A stretch of 64,000 nt of DNA from JANDLT01 sp041743485. GTDB lineage: Bacteria > Acidobacteriota > Blastocatellia > Pyrinomonadales > Pyrinomonadaceae. The stretch's first letter is position 1. Every line of letters begins with the position of its first letter. Location of the stretch: NCBI GenBank assembly GCA_041743485.1, contig JBGTMR010000184.1:4902-68901 (forward strand), written 5' to 3'. A model generated the notes under the pieces. That model was not told where the DNA came from. It did not search any database and saw only the letters and a list, made by a program, of their open reading frames with translations. Below, in pieces: positions 53,498 to 62,958 of the stretch. The translations under genes were made by a program, and so were the position numbers.

Positions 53498-54575
53498 ATA
53501 GGACTTACGCAGAAAGCTAAAAATGCTGATAATTAGCGCATGGTTATTAACACCCGACCGGCGCGCTTAGATTATTGTCAGTATCTGGTGAGCAGCCAGA
53601 TCAATTACACCCTGACGAGCTTTGCAGAGCATTCGCGCAAGTTTAGTCACGACCAACTCAACCGCCATTTACGCGATGACAAATTGTCCCCACGCCTCGT
53701 CTGGGAACAAACCAAAGAGCACCTCATTGCATCGCCTAATGGCTTTCTTATCTTTGACGACACGGTTGCCGATAAGAACCACTCACGCGCCATCGAGTTG
53801 GTGCGCCGTCAGTGGAGCGGCAACACCCATTCAGTGATTCGTGGCATTGGCATCGTCACTTGCATTTATGTTAATCCTGAAACAAATCAGTTTTGGCTCA
53901 TTGACTATCGTATCTTTGCTCCTGACGAGGATGGCAAAACCAAACTCGATCATGCCAAAGAGATGTTCGATTTGGCAATTCATAGTAAAGAGCTTGAGTT
54001 TCGCTGTGTGTTGATGGATACGTGGTACGCAACCCGTCAATTCATGCTCCATATTGAGCGAAATGGCAAAATCTACTACTGTCCGCTGCAAGCTAATCGG
54101 CAGGTAGATGAAGGTGAGGGGACAGTTATCAATTACCAACGCGCTGATTCTTTGAGTTGGAGCGAACACGAGAAAGCGCACGGCAAGAATGTCCATGTCA
54201 AAGACTTTCCCAAAGGGCATCGCCTCGAACTGTTCCGGCTCGTGGTCTCAAAAGATCGCACGGATTATGTCGTGACCAACGACACCACTCAACACTCGAC
54301 CGATGACACACAAGAGGTGTGTGCCGTTCGTTGGAAGATTGAGCAGTTACACCGCGAAGTCAAACAGGTGAGCGGTCTTGAGAGTTGCCAATGCCGAGTG
54401 GGAAGAATCCAACGCAATCATATCGCGTGTGCGCTGTTGGTGTGGTGTCGGTTCAAAGAACTAGCTTATGAGACGGGCAGAACGGTTTATCAAATCAAGT
54501 TCGGTCAGTTGAGTGATTACTTGATTGGGCAGCTAAAATCTCCGTCTGTCAAAATGGCTCTTGCGTAAGTCCTAT
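53498..54575 (+). mobile_element. IS701-family insertion sequence
   Basis: The ends ATAGGACTTACGCA (53498-53511) and its complement (54562-54575) bound a 1078-bp element with one intact transposase gene. It separates unrelated remnants on its two sides, so the site has also been rearranged. Confidence 0.85.
53540..54568 (+). CDS. IS701-family transposase, apparently intact
   Basis: The 342-residue protein opens with FAEHSRKFSHDQLNRHLRDD and has the three acidic blocks LIFDDTVADKNHSRAIELVR (first Asp), CVLMDTWYATRQFM (second Asp) and WKIEQLHREVKQVSGLESCQ (Glu). The QWSGNTHSVIRGIG segment is typical of IS701. Length and motifs are complete and the stop lies in the right terminal repeat, so the element may still be mobile. 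Confidence 0.9.
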   Translation: MVINTRPARLDYCQYLVSSQINYTLTSFAEHSRKFSHDQLNRHLRDDKLSPRLVWEQTKEHLIASPNGFLIFDDTVADKNHSRAIELVRRQWSGNTHSVIRGIGIVTCIYVNPETNQFWLIDYRIFAPDEDGKTKLDHAKEMFDLAIHSKELEFRCVLMDTWYATRQFMLHIERNGKIYYCPLQANRQVDEGEGTVINYQRADSLSWSEHEKAHGKNVHVKDFPKGHRLELFRLVVSKDRTDYVVTNDTTQHSTDDTQEVCAVRWKIEQLHREVKQVSGLESCQCRVGRIQRNHIACALLVWCRFKELAYETGRTVYQIKFGQLSDYLIGQLKSPSVKMALA

Positions 54576-55136
54576 CCTATCGGCTACTTTCATATCGACA
54601 TTGCTGAAGTTTGCACCGAGCAGGGGCGGCTCTATCTGTTTGTCGCCATTGACCGCACGTCCAAATTCGTTTATGCCGAACTACATGCCGATCAAACTCG
54701 CGCGACCGCCTGTCAGTTTTTGCGTCAGTTGATCGCTGCCGTGCCTTATCACATTCACACTATTCTCACCGACAACGGCATCCAGTTTACCAATCGCTTG
54801 AAGGATAAATGGGCATTCAAGCATCTATTCGACCGCATTTGTGAAGAACATAAGATCGAACACCGGCTGACGAAAATCAATCATCCATGGACTAATGGAC
54901 AAGTCGAGCGAATGAACCGAACCATCAAAGAAGCGACGGTCAAAGGCTACCACTACGAAACGCATCAGCAACTAAAAGAACATCCCTCGCAATTTCTGAT
55001 GGCTTATAACTTTGCCAAGCGTCTCAAGACTTTGAAGGGACTGACGCCATATGAGCAAATCAGCAGATGGTGGCAAAAGGAGCCAGGACGCTTTAAGCTT
55101 AATTTACACCATCACACTATGGGACTAAACACCTAG
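54576..55136 (+). pseudogene. IS481-like transposase, C-terminal part
   Basis: The frame gives YPIGYFHIDIAEVCTEQGRL (first Asp), HTILTDNGIQFTN (second Asp) and TNGQVERMNRTIKEATVKGY (Glu), the rve-type core of IS481 transposases. The N-terminal helix-turn-helix half (about 120 residues) is missing; the sequence starts at the right end of the IS701 element, which has replaced or displaced it. Confidence 0.85.
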
Positions 55137-56622
55137 TACCATTGCTGGCAACATTCAGACATCTGCTCATGGCAAGTCCAAGGGTCTGCGCCGAACTCCA
55201 CGTACTGCGCTTCGTGGTAACCGATGTAGCTCCATGTATGCTCCGACCCAACACCCGGAATAATACAATCGATTGCGAGAGGCGCAATCGCTATGCAAGC
55301 CGGATCGGCACAACCCAATGGTGAACTACGGCAGCATGAATCATGTGCTTTCGCTCCGAGAGTAACTTTACCGCTTGCTGTATGTACAGCAGTTCCCCGG
55401 TAAGTGACTGGATTTACTGATTCTTCTTCGCATCTCTCTAGGCACACCACTTCCATTGCCGGATTCCGGTATCCTTCCCGGCAGCTTGTCGGTCCGTATT
55501 CAATGTTCGGCGTGCCAACCCACTCGTGCCTCCAATTGCCGCACCCACCACCGCATCGCCCGAAGCAGTCGCCAACCTGCGCCCCGTCATCCTTCGGCTT
55601 GACCACGCCGTCCTGCAAGCCTTTATGTGTTAGAGCCGCAGCGTGTGCATCGTCATCGCCGCCGTGTGCCGGGGGGCGTGCGTAGTTATGTGACAGAGAG
55701 AGTCGCGGCGACAAACTTTTAACGACGTAGCCACCCTGCTGACTAAGTTGGTAATCAGGTGTGTCAACATACATGCATTGGAAACGCTCGCAGTCTATCG
55801 GTTGAGGAATCAGCGGCGGATGTTCCGCGCGAGCCACATTAACTGCTGGAGATTTATCTATGCTTAAGAGACTGCGGCGCTTCTTGCCGAGTTGCCGCGC
55901 CCTTTTAAGTTCGCCGCCGCCATACTCGCTGATCGCCGGCGTAGCGTAGAAGGTCTGCATCGCTTGGTACGGGACTTCCAGCCCGCGCCGCTCTATCTCC
56001 AAGTCGTCGCCCGGCGCGAACATGACGAGGTACAACGCGAGTTTGTGAATCAGTTCACCGTGCGGTGAGGCGGCAAGTTGACCCATCGCATCCGCGACAG
56101 GTCCATGCATCTCTTCATAGATGAAGCCGTTAACCCACAGCGTCGGCACGGGTTCGGTCGTGTCTCGCCCGTGAGGGGGTGTGCAACCGGAGCGCGCTCC
56201 GCTTCGGCATACTCGATGAGGATCACGCCATTTTGATTCATGATGCGCGCCTTGAGATGATCGCCGACGCGCTTAGAAGTGAAGGTGATTTTTGCGCCGG
56301 AAGTTTTATCAACCATAAAGCCGGCAATGCCGCGATGCGAGATGGCGGCGGTGAGAAAGAAGGAAAGCCGTGAGCGCAGCGACTTAACCTGTTGGGTAAG
56401 CGAGATTAACTCAGTGACTTTCGTTTGAGCTTGCCGCAATGGGGCGTTGGACTTCTCGCGCGCATCTGCGCGCGCGCGCATGATGTCGGCAGGGGAAAGT
56501 TTTTCTATGACAGGGTTAGATTTGTCTTGAGCGGCATTTTGCGCTTCGACAATCCATCTTTCGCCGCACACAATCAGCACAAGTGCCAACAACAGCATCG
56601 TGCATTTGAGGGTTGTTCTCCC
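55133..56622 (-). pseudogene. Cysteine-rich secreted protein gene split by a frameshift
   Basis: The start at 56622 (AAGGAG upstream) gives a signal peptide (TMLLLALVLIVCGERWIVEA) and a helical region (QAQTKVTELISLTQQVKSLR). Near 56165 the frame shifts by one base: ERAPVAHPLTGET is continued in the next frame by PTLWVNGFIYEEMHGPVADA. The second part is about 330 residues, ending in a Cys-rich region (GDCFGRCGGGCGNW, DSCCRSSPLGCADPAC, CHEQMSECCQQWY). Joined, it would be about 495 residues. I do not recognise the family. The stop overlaps the IS481 stop by 4 bp, so the true C-terminus may be lost. A sequencing error is an alternative to a real mutation. Confidence 0.65.
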
Positions 56623-56834
56623 CATGACTATCTCCTTAAGGTTCCCGCCCCCGTTTCTGTACACAAAGTACCGCTGAATCGAGGGCAGTGTGGGTTGTAG
56701 AGTGTTTCAGGTGAAAGCGACAAATACACGGGATGCTATCTCTTTAGCAGCGGGACGGCAGAGAGAGAGAACACGCACGAGTGTCGCATGAGATGTTAAT
56801 CGCTCTTTCGAGCGAAGAAGAAAGGCTCTTTTGA

Positions 56835-57376
56835 ATGAAACTAAAGATTCACACCACCGAACAGATTATCGCCAGACTGCGCGAAGTCGAACGCTTCCAA
56901 TCCGAAGGACAAAGTGTTGCTGAAGCGTGCAAACAGATTGCCGTTAGCCAACACACATTTTACAAGTGGCGCAAACGCTTCGGCACGATGCAAGAATCGG
57001 AAGCCAAACGCCTGAAGGACTTGGAACGCGAGAATGGACACCTCAAGAAACTGGTTGCCGATTTATCACTTGATAACCTGATGTTAAAAGAGGTGGCGCA
57101 GGGAAAGTGTCTCGCGCCCGACGCGACGGCGGCGGGTGGTCAAAACCTTGCAAGCGAAGTTTGCAGTCTCACAGCGGCGGGCGTGTCGCGTGGTCGGGCA
57201 AAGCCGAGCGAGCCATCGCTATGTGGCGAAGACGAGTGATGAACCGCACGCGCTTGACCACACGCCTCCGCGCGCCTCGCCGCCCGCCATCCACGCTATG
57301 GCTATCGGAGAATCTCTGCCCTTTTGCGAATGGAAGGCTGGAGGGTGAATCGTAAAAGAGTGCAAAGAATATGGCG
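56835..57376 (+). pseudogene. IS3-family (IS407-like) orfA and start of orfB, truncated
   Basis: orfA starts at 56835: EQIIARLREVERFQSEGQSV, TFYKWRKRFGTMQESEAKRL and LERENGHLKKLVADLSLDNL. Then come frame changes near 57107 and 57230 and an orfB start (AVSQRRACRVVGQSRASHRY) that ends at NRKRVQRIWR. The rest of orfB is missing and the beta-propeller gene tail follows. Confidence 0.85.
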
Positions 57377-58440
57377 CATCACGCTTGGCGCGGCGTTCGA
57401 GGGTGTGGTGGACTGACCAAAGCGAAACAGGAACAAATCACTGTTGCCGTTAGTGTCGTTGGCAACTAAGTTCGTAGCGAGACTTGAGAAGACGACGCTC
57501 GTGCCGTCAAGACTGATGCGCGGTCTAAGCGACGGTTTGTTGCCGCTATCCCCATCGGGGGTGACGCTGGCGAGTACGGTCTTGCCCGCTTGCAAGTCGC
57601 GCACATAGATGTCAAGCGATTCGGTGTAGAACGCGATACGCTGCCCGTCGGCACTAATTGACGGCGTGTAGAAAAGTGCCGTGCCAATCGGATAACCGGA
57701 GTTGCCGCCGCTGACGATTGAAGTGGTATTGGTTTCCAAGTTGCGCGCGAAGATGTCCGTCCGGTCGTTGAAGTCGTTCGGAACGAGGTTATTAACCGAA
57801 CTCTTGAAGATGACGATGCGTCCATCGCCGCTGATCGCCGAACCGCTCGCGCTGACGTAGCCGGTCGGCTCGCCCGTCACACTGCGGCTGACGAGGCGTG
57901 TCGTGTTCGTCAGTAGGTCGCGCACATAGACTTCATTGCGATTACGCACGCTATCGGTAGTCAGGTCACTGGCGATGCTCTCAAATGACACATAACGTCC
58001 GTCGGAACTGATACTTGGCTGGCTGCTTCTTTGGTCGGCACTGCCCGTCCCTGTGCGGTTGATGGAAACAAATGTGGTGGTGTTGGTTATAAGGTCGTGA
58101 ACAAAGATGTCGTCGGTGTTGTTCGTATCGCTCAGGTTCGGTACGAGGTCGCTGGCGTAACTGTTGAAAACGATGAAGCGTCCGTCGGTACTCGTCGCCG
58201 CCTGACCCGAAGAGTAACTACCTAGCAAATAAGTCTTTCCGGTGTCGAGGTTGCGGGCGAACATTCCGCCTCTGCCGCTGGCGACGAGGTTGCTGGCTCC
58301 GCTCTCGAAGACGACGACGCGCCCGTTGGGACTAAAGGCGCGCACGACCGTGCCGCCGCCGTTGGCTCCGCCCGTGCCATCGACATTGACGGTGACGAGT
58401 GTGGTCGTGTTCGTCTGCAAATCGCGGACGAACAAATTCG
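57377..58440 (-). pseudogene. Beta-propeller (TolB/PD40-like) protein, truncated at both ends
   Basis: About 355 residues contain six or seven repeats of the form 'SxDGRxVxFxSxASDLV..D.N...DIFVRDL.TNTTxxVS', for example ISSDGRYVSFESIASDL and ISADGQRIAFYTESLDIYVR. These are WD40-like PD40/TolB blades. The true N-terminus is removed by the IS630 element (frame entered at ISNLFVRDLQTNTT) and the true C-terminus by the IS3 remnant (after FRFGQSTTPSNAAP). The parent protein was probably a large secreted one. Confidence 0.8.
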
Positions 58441-58442
58441 AT

Positions 58443-59534
58443 ATAGGAACTCTAAATGAACCGTGTAAGATGATAGCCAAAAAGAAGGTGGCTATCAATG
58501 AGCAGCTTAGACGAGATCATCAACGAGTCAAGGGATGCGCGCGAAGTTAAGCGCGCCGTGTGTGTGAAGATGGCATTGAGTGCGATGCCGAGCGTGCAAG
58601 TATGCGAGATGCTCAATGTCTCACCGCAGTATGTGAGTAAGTGGCGTGGGAAGTATGAGGCGGAAGGAGCTGAGAGTTTGTTATTAGCGCATCGTGGCAG
58701 CGAGAGTTATCTAAGCGATGAGGGTCGCGCCCAAATAGCGGCATGGATCACAGAGCATGAGACGATTTCCATCCAAGCCGTGCGCGATTATGTTGAAGAA
58801 CACTTTGGGGTGGTCTATCAATCGAAGCAATCCTATTACGAGTTGTTACAGTTGGGCGGGATGAGTTATCACCAGAGCGAGAAGCGAAATCCGAAGCGCG
58901 ATGAGGCACAAGTCTTAGCACGGCGCGACGAGATTAAAAAAAGTGGATCACCACCGTGAAGAAATAGAGAACGGTGAAATGGTTGTTTTGCTGGAAGATG
59001 AGTGCCATTTGTTGTGGGGAGATTGTTGTGGGTATGTGTGGGGCAAGTGTGGCGAGGCGATTGAAGTAGTGATACGCAACCAACGTGAGCGACAAAGTTA
59101 CTATCGGGCGGTCAATCTCGTTTCGCGGGAGTTTCACCGCAAAGGTTTTTCCGGCGGCAATGGCGAAAACACCGTCGCTTATGTGCGCTCTCTGATGGAA
59201 CTTTATCGTGGAAAGAGACTGCTGCTGATATGGGATGGAGCAACTTACCATCGTGACCTTCAATGCCAAGAGTTCTTGGCGGAAGTAAATCAAGGTCTCG
59301 AAGAAAAGGATTGGATAGTGACGTGTCTGCGGTTTGCCCCCAACGCTCCTGACCAAAATCCGGTGGAAGACATTTGGCTGGCAGGCAAGAACTACGTGCG
59401 AAAGAAATTCTCAGAGAACAAAACCTTTGCAGCCGTTAAAAAATCTTTCTGCGATTTCTTGCAAGGCTTCATACTTGATTCGGTGAAGTTCGACTGGTAC
59501 GCGCCTTCTACACAAACCATTTAGGAAAGCTATA
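58443..59534 (+). mobile_element. IS630-family insertion sequence (approximate ends)
   Basis: The element lies between TA dinucleotides (58441-58445 and 59531-59535), as expected for IS630/Tc1-type TA insertion. The ends share only a weak inverted repeat around CTAAATG. It carries one transposase gene in two overlapping frames. Confidence 0.7.
58498..59524 (+). CDS. IS630-family transposase in two frames joined at an A7 run
   Basis: Frame 1 (58498-58959) gives the helix-turn-helix part (MPSVQVCEMLNVSPQYVSKW, AWITEHETISIQAVRDYVEE). Frame 2 (open to 59524) gives the catalytic part with VVLLEDECHLLWGD, LLIWDGATYHRDLQ and APDQNPVEDIWLAGKNYVRK, the D, D and E of IS630. The frames overlap at 58936-58942, seven A residues. 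Loss of one A, for instance by RNA polymerase slippage, fuses them as EIKK-VDHHREEIENGE. Frame 2 alone could start at GTG 58943. Whether this is programmed or decay is undecided. Confidence 0.85.
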
Positions 59535-59629
59535 TATGAACCGAACTTGACGACGTGAACGCGGGGTTTGACAGTGCGTGCTTTGTTGATGGCGTTCTCT
59601 AACTTGGCGGCGGTGGTAAGTTGAATCAT
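59535..59629 (-). pseudogene. N-terminal remnant of a gene interrupted by IS630
   Basis: From an ATG at 59629 with GGAG upstream, the minus strand reads MIQLTTAAKLENAINKARTV then KPRVHVVKFGSY before entering the IS630 end. The start resembles small plasmid-borne proteins of unknown function. In the reconstructed pre-insertion sequence it does not join in frame with the beta-propeller part on the other side, so the two may be different genes. Confidence 0.5.
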
Positions 59630-59768
59630 GGCTTGCTTGTCTCCGTTTCGTGGTGTGCTTTCGATGTGTGAGATATTAGCACCCCTGCTAGAAACTGTCA
59701 AGCTAATAATAGCTACCATGCTGAAAATAACTTGATTATTTTCCGGCGGGCGTGCTAACTTCTATCGC

Positions 59769-60032
59769 ATGAGCGACAAGATTCTGACCGCGAAGCAAAT
59801 TGCAGAACGCTATGGCGTTGCTGCGTCAACCGCACGGGCATGGTGTCTCAACGGAACACTGCCGGGTGCTTCTCTGAAGGAAACTGAATTAGGGTCTTTT
59901 TGGGTTGTGCCGGAAAGCAAGTTAGTGAGCTTCGTGCCTCCTAAGCCCGGACCTAAGCCGAAGGTTAGCGCGACGAACGGCACGACGAAGCGCACGGCGA
60001 CCAAAGCGGCGAAGAAAGCTGGAAAGAAATAA
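59769..60032 (+). CDS. Small helix-turn-helix (excisionase/MerR-like) DNA-binding protein
   Basis: The 87-residue protein consists of an excisionase-type winged helix (ILTAKQIAERYGVAASTARA, then WCLNGTLPGASLKETELGSF and W) followed by a Pro/Lys linker and a very basic Ala/Lys/Thr tail (TKRTATKAAKKAGKK) like a histone H1 tail. The 'helix-turn-helix domain 17' family matches this pattern. The basic tail suggests non-specific DNA contact as well. It is the first of several small plasmid genes on this strand. Confidence 0.8.
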   Translation: MSDKILTAKQIAERYGVAASTARAWCLNGTLPGASLKETELGSFWVVPESKLVSFVPPKPGPKPKVSATNGTTKRTATKAAKKAGKK

Positions 60033-60073
60033 GCGACAAGAACACAAAGCAATCACCCCAACCGCAGGCACGG

Positions 60074-60193
60074 ATGGTCGAAGATGAGGCGCGCGAACGA
60101 GAGAAGAAGCGCGACAGCGGGCGGGGACTCGTCACCATTGACACCGGCAAGAAGCTAAAGGAGTCGGCGGTAACAAAAAGCGATAAGAAATAA
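60074..60193 (+). CDS. Possible small charged protein
   Basis: A 39-codon frame (MVEDEAREREKKRDSGRGLV to VTKSDKK) lies between the helix-turn-helix gene and the membrane-protein gene. The frame is open 15 codons further upstream to a non-standard start, and that extension is also polar. No family is recognised; codon use is like that of its neighbours. Confidence 0.4.
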   Translation: MVEDEAREREKKRDSGRGLVTIDTGKKLKESAVTKSDKK

Positions 60194-60208
60194 TCAGGAG
60201 AAACACTT

Positions 60209-60576
60209 ATGCAGCAACACATCACCATTCTCGGCGCGCTCTATCTAGGTCTGAGTGCTTTGGGCGTTCTCGCCGCCATAATCGTCTTCGTCAGTGCGGC
60301 GGGCGGTGGATTGCTTTCCGGCAATGCCGAAGCCGCAGGAATTGCGGCGGGTGCGGGCGGCATCATCGCCATTATCATCCTGATTGTCAGCTACCCGGTC
60401 TGCTTGCAGGCTACGGATTGCTTACGCGCAAGCCGTGGGCGCGCATCGTGGCGATTGTGCTTGGCGCAATCAACCTGCTCAATATCCCGCTTGGGACTAT
60501 CCTCGGCATATATACCTTGTGGGCAATGCTCAAGCCGGAAGCGCAGCAGGTGCTAAATAACGGACGACGCTTTTGA
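60209..60576 (+). pseudogene. Small membrane protein gene with a one-base deletion
   Basis: The start (HITILGALYLGLSALGVLAA, with AGGAG upstream) gives the first hydrophobic helices. Near 60393 one base is missing: the expected continuation LPGLLAGYGLLTRKPWARIV then AIVLGAINLLNIPLGTILGI is found in another frame and ends at 60576. The repaired protein of about 122 residues would be a four-helix membrane protein of a type common in Acidobacteriota and relatives. The unrepaired frame ends at 60556 with a nonsense tail. Confidence 0.7.
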
Positions 60577-60646
60577 GCGGGAGCTAAGCTTGTCGGCATC
60601 ACCAGCCTCTTTGCGCCACTCTGAAATCCGACGACACACATAAACT

Positions 60647-61357
60647 ATGTCCTCACGATACCTGATCTTACTAACCTTGATGATGGCTTTCTCATCATCT
60701 CCCGCGCTCGCACAATCGCGCCGCACGTCGAACGTTAAGACTGCCCCACTCCCTGCTCCCGCCGCGCCGCCGCGTCCGTACACGTCACCGCCGGTACAAG
60801 CAGGAACTTTCACGGGTAACACTTTCACACACAACCAACTCGGCTTCACTTTGACCCTGCCTGACGGCTGGCAAGTGCAAAACGAAGAAGTCAAGAAAGC
60901 TATTGTCGATGTCGGTAAAGGCATCCTCAACTCCACACCGGAGGGCAAAAGCAAACTGCGAAACATCGGTGAGAAGACGATACAGAGTGGGTTGTTATTG
61001 TTGACTGTTCGCCCCGGCACGGAGCGCATCAACCCAGCTTTTGGTATCACCGCCGAGAACATCGCCGTGCATCTGAGCGTCCGCACGCCCCAGCAGTTTT
61101 ACGCGCGTGCGCGGGAGTTCCTTAATGCCCCGAACGCGCCGTTTCAGTTTAGCGATGAGTTGGAGATAGAGCAGATAGGCGGTATGACCTACGGCACGGT
61201 CGAGGGAAAACCGAAGCAAGAAATTCCGTTTCCGATTAGGCAACGGTTGTACATTACGATCCGCCACAATCACGCCATTCTCATCAACATGCTGTACGTG
61301 TCTGATGAACAGATGCAGCAGTGTTTGGAAGTATTGCGGTTAATGAAATTTAGTTAA
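60647..61357 (+). CDS. Secreted protein of unknown function
   Basis: The 236-residue protein has a signal peptide (YLILLTLMMAFSSSPALAQS) and a Pro-rich linker (residues 32-50). A mixed alpha/beta domain beginning GNTFTHNQLGFTLTLPDGWQ is reminiscent of PsbP-like or 'lipid-transfer' stress proteins that open with a 'YGFSFxxPxGW' segment. The rest (HAILINMLYVSDEQMQQCLE) fits the end of such domains. Substrate and partners are unknown. It is not obviously operonic with the toxin/antitoxin pair that follows 46 bp later. Confidence 0.75.
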   Translation: MSSRYLILLTLMMAFSSSPALAQSRRTSNVKTAPLPAPAAPPRPYTSPPVQAGTFTGNTFTHNQLGFTLTLPDGWQVQNEEVKKAIVDVGKGILNSTPEGKSKLRNIGEKTIQSGLLLLTVRPGTERINPAFGITAENIAVHLSVRTPQQFYARAREFLNAPNAPFQFSDELEIEQIGGMTYGTVEGKPKQEIPFPIRQRLYITIRHNHAILINMLYVSDEQMQQCLEVLRLMKFS

Positions 61358-61403
61358 TCAATCGCGGAACACACGAACCAAAAGCCGAGGGAGAGTTGAG
61401 ATA

Positions 61404-61655
61404 ATGAGCGTCACGGAAATACTCGAAGCACTACCCGCCCTTTCACCCGAAGATCGGGCGCAGGTCAAAGCCTTGCTCGACACCCTGCCGGATCAGTCGG
61501 CTGATGCCGAAGATCAGGCGCGACAGACGTTGATGAGAGCCGGTCTTTTGCGGCGACCACAGGCACGCCGGACGCGCTTCATCGCGAGCGGCGGCACACC
61601 TGTTGAAATCAAGGGTGCGCCGCTTTCCGAAACCATTATCGAGGAGCGAAGATAG
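61404..61655 (+). CDS. Antitoxin of a type II toxin-antitoxin pair
   Basis: The 83-residue protein has an N-terminal helical region (VTEILEALPALSPEDRAQVK) and an Arg-rich C-terminus with an extended segment (FIASGGTPVEIKGAPLSETI). That is the usual antitoxin plan of an N-terminal DNA-binding or dimerising part and a C-terminal toxin-wrapping part. I cannot name its family. The call rests mainly on its position 10 bp upstream of the PIN toxin gene. Confidence 0.7.
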   Translation: MSVTEILEALPALSPEDRAQVKALLDTLPDQSADAEDQARQTLMRAGLLRRPQARRTRFIASGGTPVEIKGAPLSETIIEERR

Positions 61656-61665
61656 CCCAAAGCGA

Positions 61666-62127
61666 ATGGCGACCTACTTCTTTGACAGCAGTGGGCTGGC
61701 GAAGCGATACATCACCGAAACCGGCACGGCGTGGGTGAGAGGGATTACCGATTCATCTTCGGGTGATCGCGTGTACGTCGCTCGCATCACGCTCGTCGAG
61801 ATTGTCTCGGCGATAGCACGTCGCGGAAGGCGTGGCGACCTTACGCCGAGTGACATGGCAACGGCACTGACGGATGTGCGTTCCGACTTCAAAGCTTTGT
61901 ACGAGGTCATCGCCGTCAACGGCAGACTCGTCAACCTTGCGACCGTCCTTGTGGAAAGACATGCGCTGCGTGCTTACGACTCCGTGCAACTCGCGGCGGC
62001 GACTCAGGTAAATTCGGCTTACGTCGGAAATGCGCTACCGCCCGTGACCTTCGTTTCCGCCGACACAACCTTAAACACAGCGGCGAAGGCGGAAGGCTTA
62101 AACGTTGAAGACCCTAACAGTCACTGA
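61666..62127 (+). CDS. PIN-domain ribonuclease toxin (VapC-like)
   Basis: The protein has 153 residues from the ATG at 61666; the open frame from 61603 overlaps the antitoxin gene and is not needed. PIN-domain acidic residues are visible: Asp in TYFFDSSGLAKRYI, Glu in ARITLVEIVSAIAR, Asp in HALRAYDSVQLAAA and Asp in VTFVSADTTLNTAA, the four metal-binding positions. It should cleave RNA when free of its antitoxin. Beside a parA module it probably stabilises the plasmid by killing plasmid-free cells. Confidence 0.9.
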   Translation: MATYFFDSSGLAKRYITETGTAWVRGITDSSSGDRVYVARITLVEIVSAIARRGRRGDLTPSDMATALTDVRSDFKALYEVIAVNGRLVNLATVLVERHALRAYDSVQLAAATQVNSAYVGNALPPVTFVSADTTLNTAAKAEGLNVEDPNSH

Positions 62128-62160
62128 CGCGATGCACTCTGTAGAATGGACTGAAGCGGC

Positions 62161-62958
62161 ATGAAAACTATTGTACTGGCGAACGCCAAAGGCGGAACGG
62201 GCAAGACGACATGCGCCGTCAATCTCTCGGCGTGCTTGGCTCAACATCACGGTAAGCGCGTGCTTGGCATAGACCTCGACTCACAAGGCAACTTCGGCAT
62301 CAGTTTCGGCATTGATCCGCGTCAACTGAAATTCACCGCTTACCATTTGCTTACGAGCGAATCGCCCGTTTTAGCTGATTACATCTTGCCGGTCGCCAAC
62401 AATCTTGACCTTATCCCGAACGCTATCTCCGCCGATTTGGAACTCCGGCTTGAGAGCAGCCACAACCGCGATTCCCTGCTCCGTCAACGGCTCAGAGGTT
62501 TGCGCGGCAAGTATGACTACGTCGTCATCGACACACCGCCCGCGATGCGAACGGCGACCATGAACGCCATCGTCGCCGCCGACGAAGTGGTGATCGTCGT
62601 AGATTGCGGCTACTACGCCCTCTACGGCTTGACCGACCTGATGCGCCAAATCGCCCGCGTCTCCGATGCTTACGAGAAGAATGACATCGTGATTCGCGGG
62701 CTTCTCAATATGTTCAATCGCGGGCAGAACCTCGACCGCGATGTGAAGCGCGAGGTAAGCGAGTTCTTCGGCGGGCTTATGATTCAGACCGTGATTCACA
62801 AGAACGTGCGGATCGCTGAAGCGGCAAGTGCGAACCAGCCGATTATAGACTTCGACTCGGCTGCACCGGGTGCGTTCGATTTCCTGAAACTCAGCAAGGA
62901 GCTACTAAGCGAGTATGAACCGGAAACGGAAGTCAGGGCTTCAAAGCGGATTAAGTGA
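62161..62958 (+). CDS. parA: ParA-family partition ATPase (second module)
   Basis: The 265-residue protein has the deviant Walker A KGGTGKTTCAVNLSACLAQ, A' in VLGIDLDSQGNFGISFG and Walker B in YDYVVIDTPPAMRTATMN. It has no N-terminal DNA-binding domain. It is only distantly related to the ParA at 25298, so the replicon carries two independent partition systems, or two replicons have fused. The start follows the PIN gene by 33 bp, and the partner gene begins within its last 44 bp. Confidence 0.92.
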   Translation: MKTIVLANAKGGTGKTTCAVNLSACLAQHHGKRVLGIDLDSQGNFGISFGIDPRQLKFTAYHLLTSESPVLADYILPVANNLDLIPNAISADLELRLESSHNRDSLLRQRLRGLRGKYDYVVIDTPPAMRTATMNAIVAADEVVIVVDCGYYALYGLTDLMRQIARVSDAYEKNDIVIRGLLNMFNRGQNLDRDVKREVSEFFGGLMIQTVIHKNVRIAEAASANQPIIDFDSAAPGAFDFLKLSKELLSEYEPETEVRASKRIK

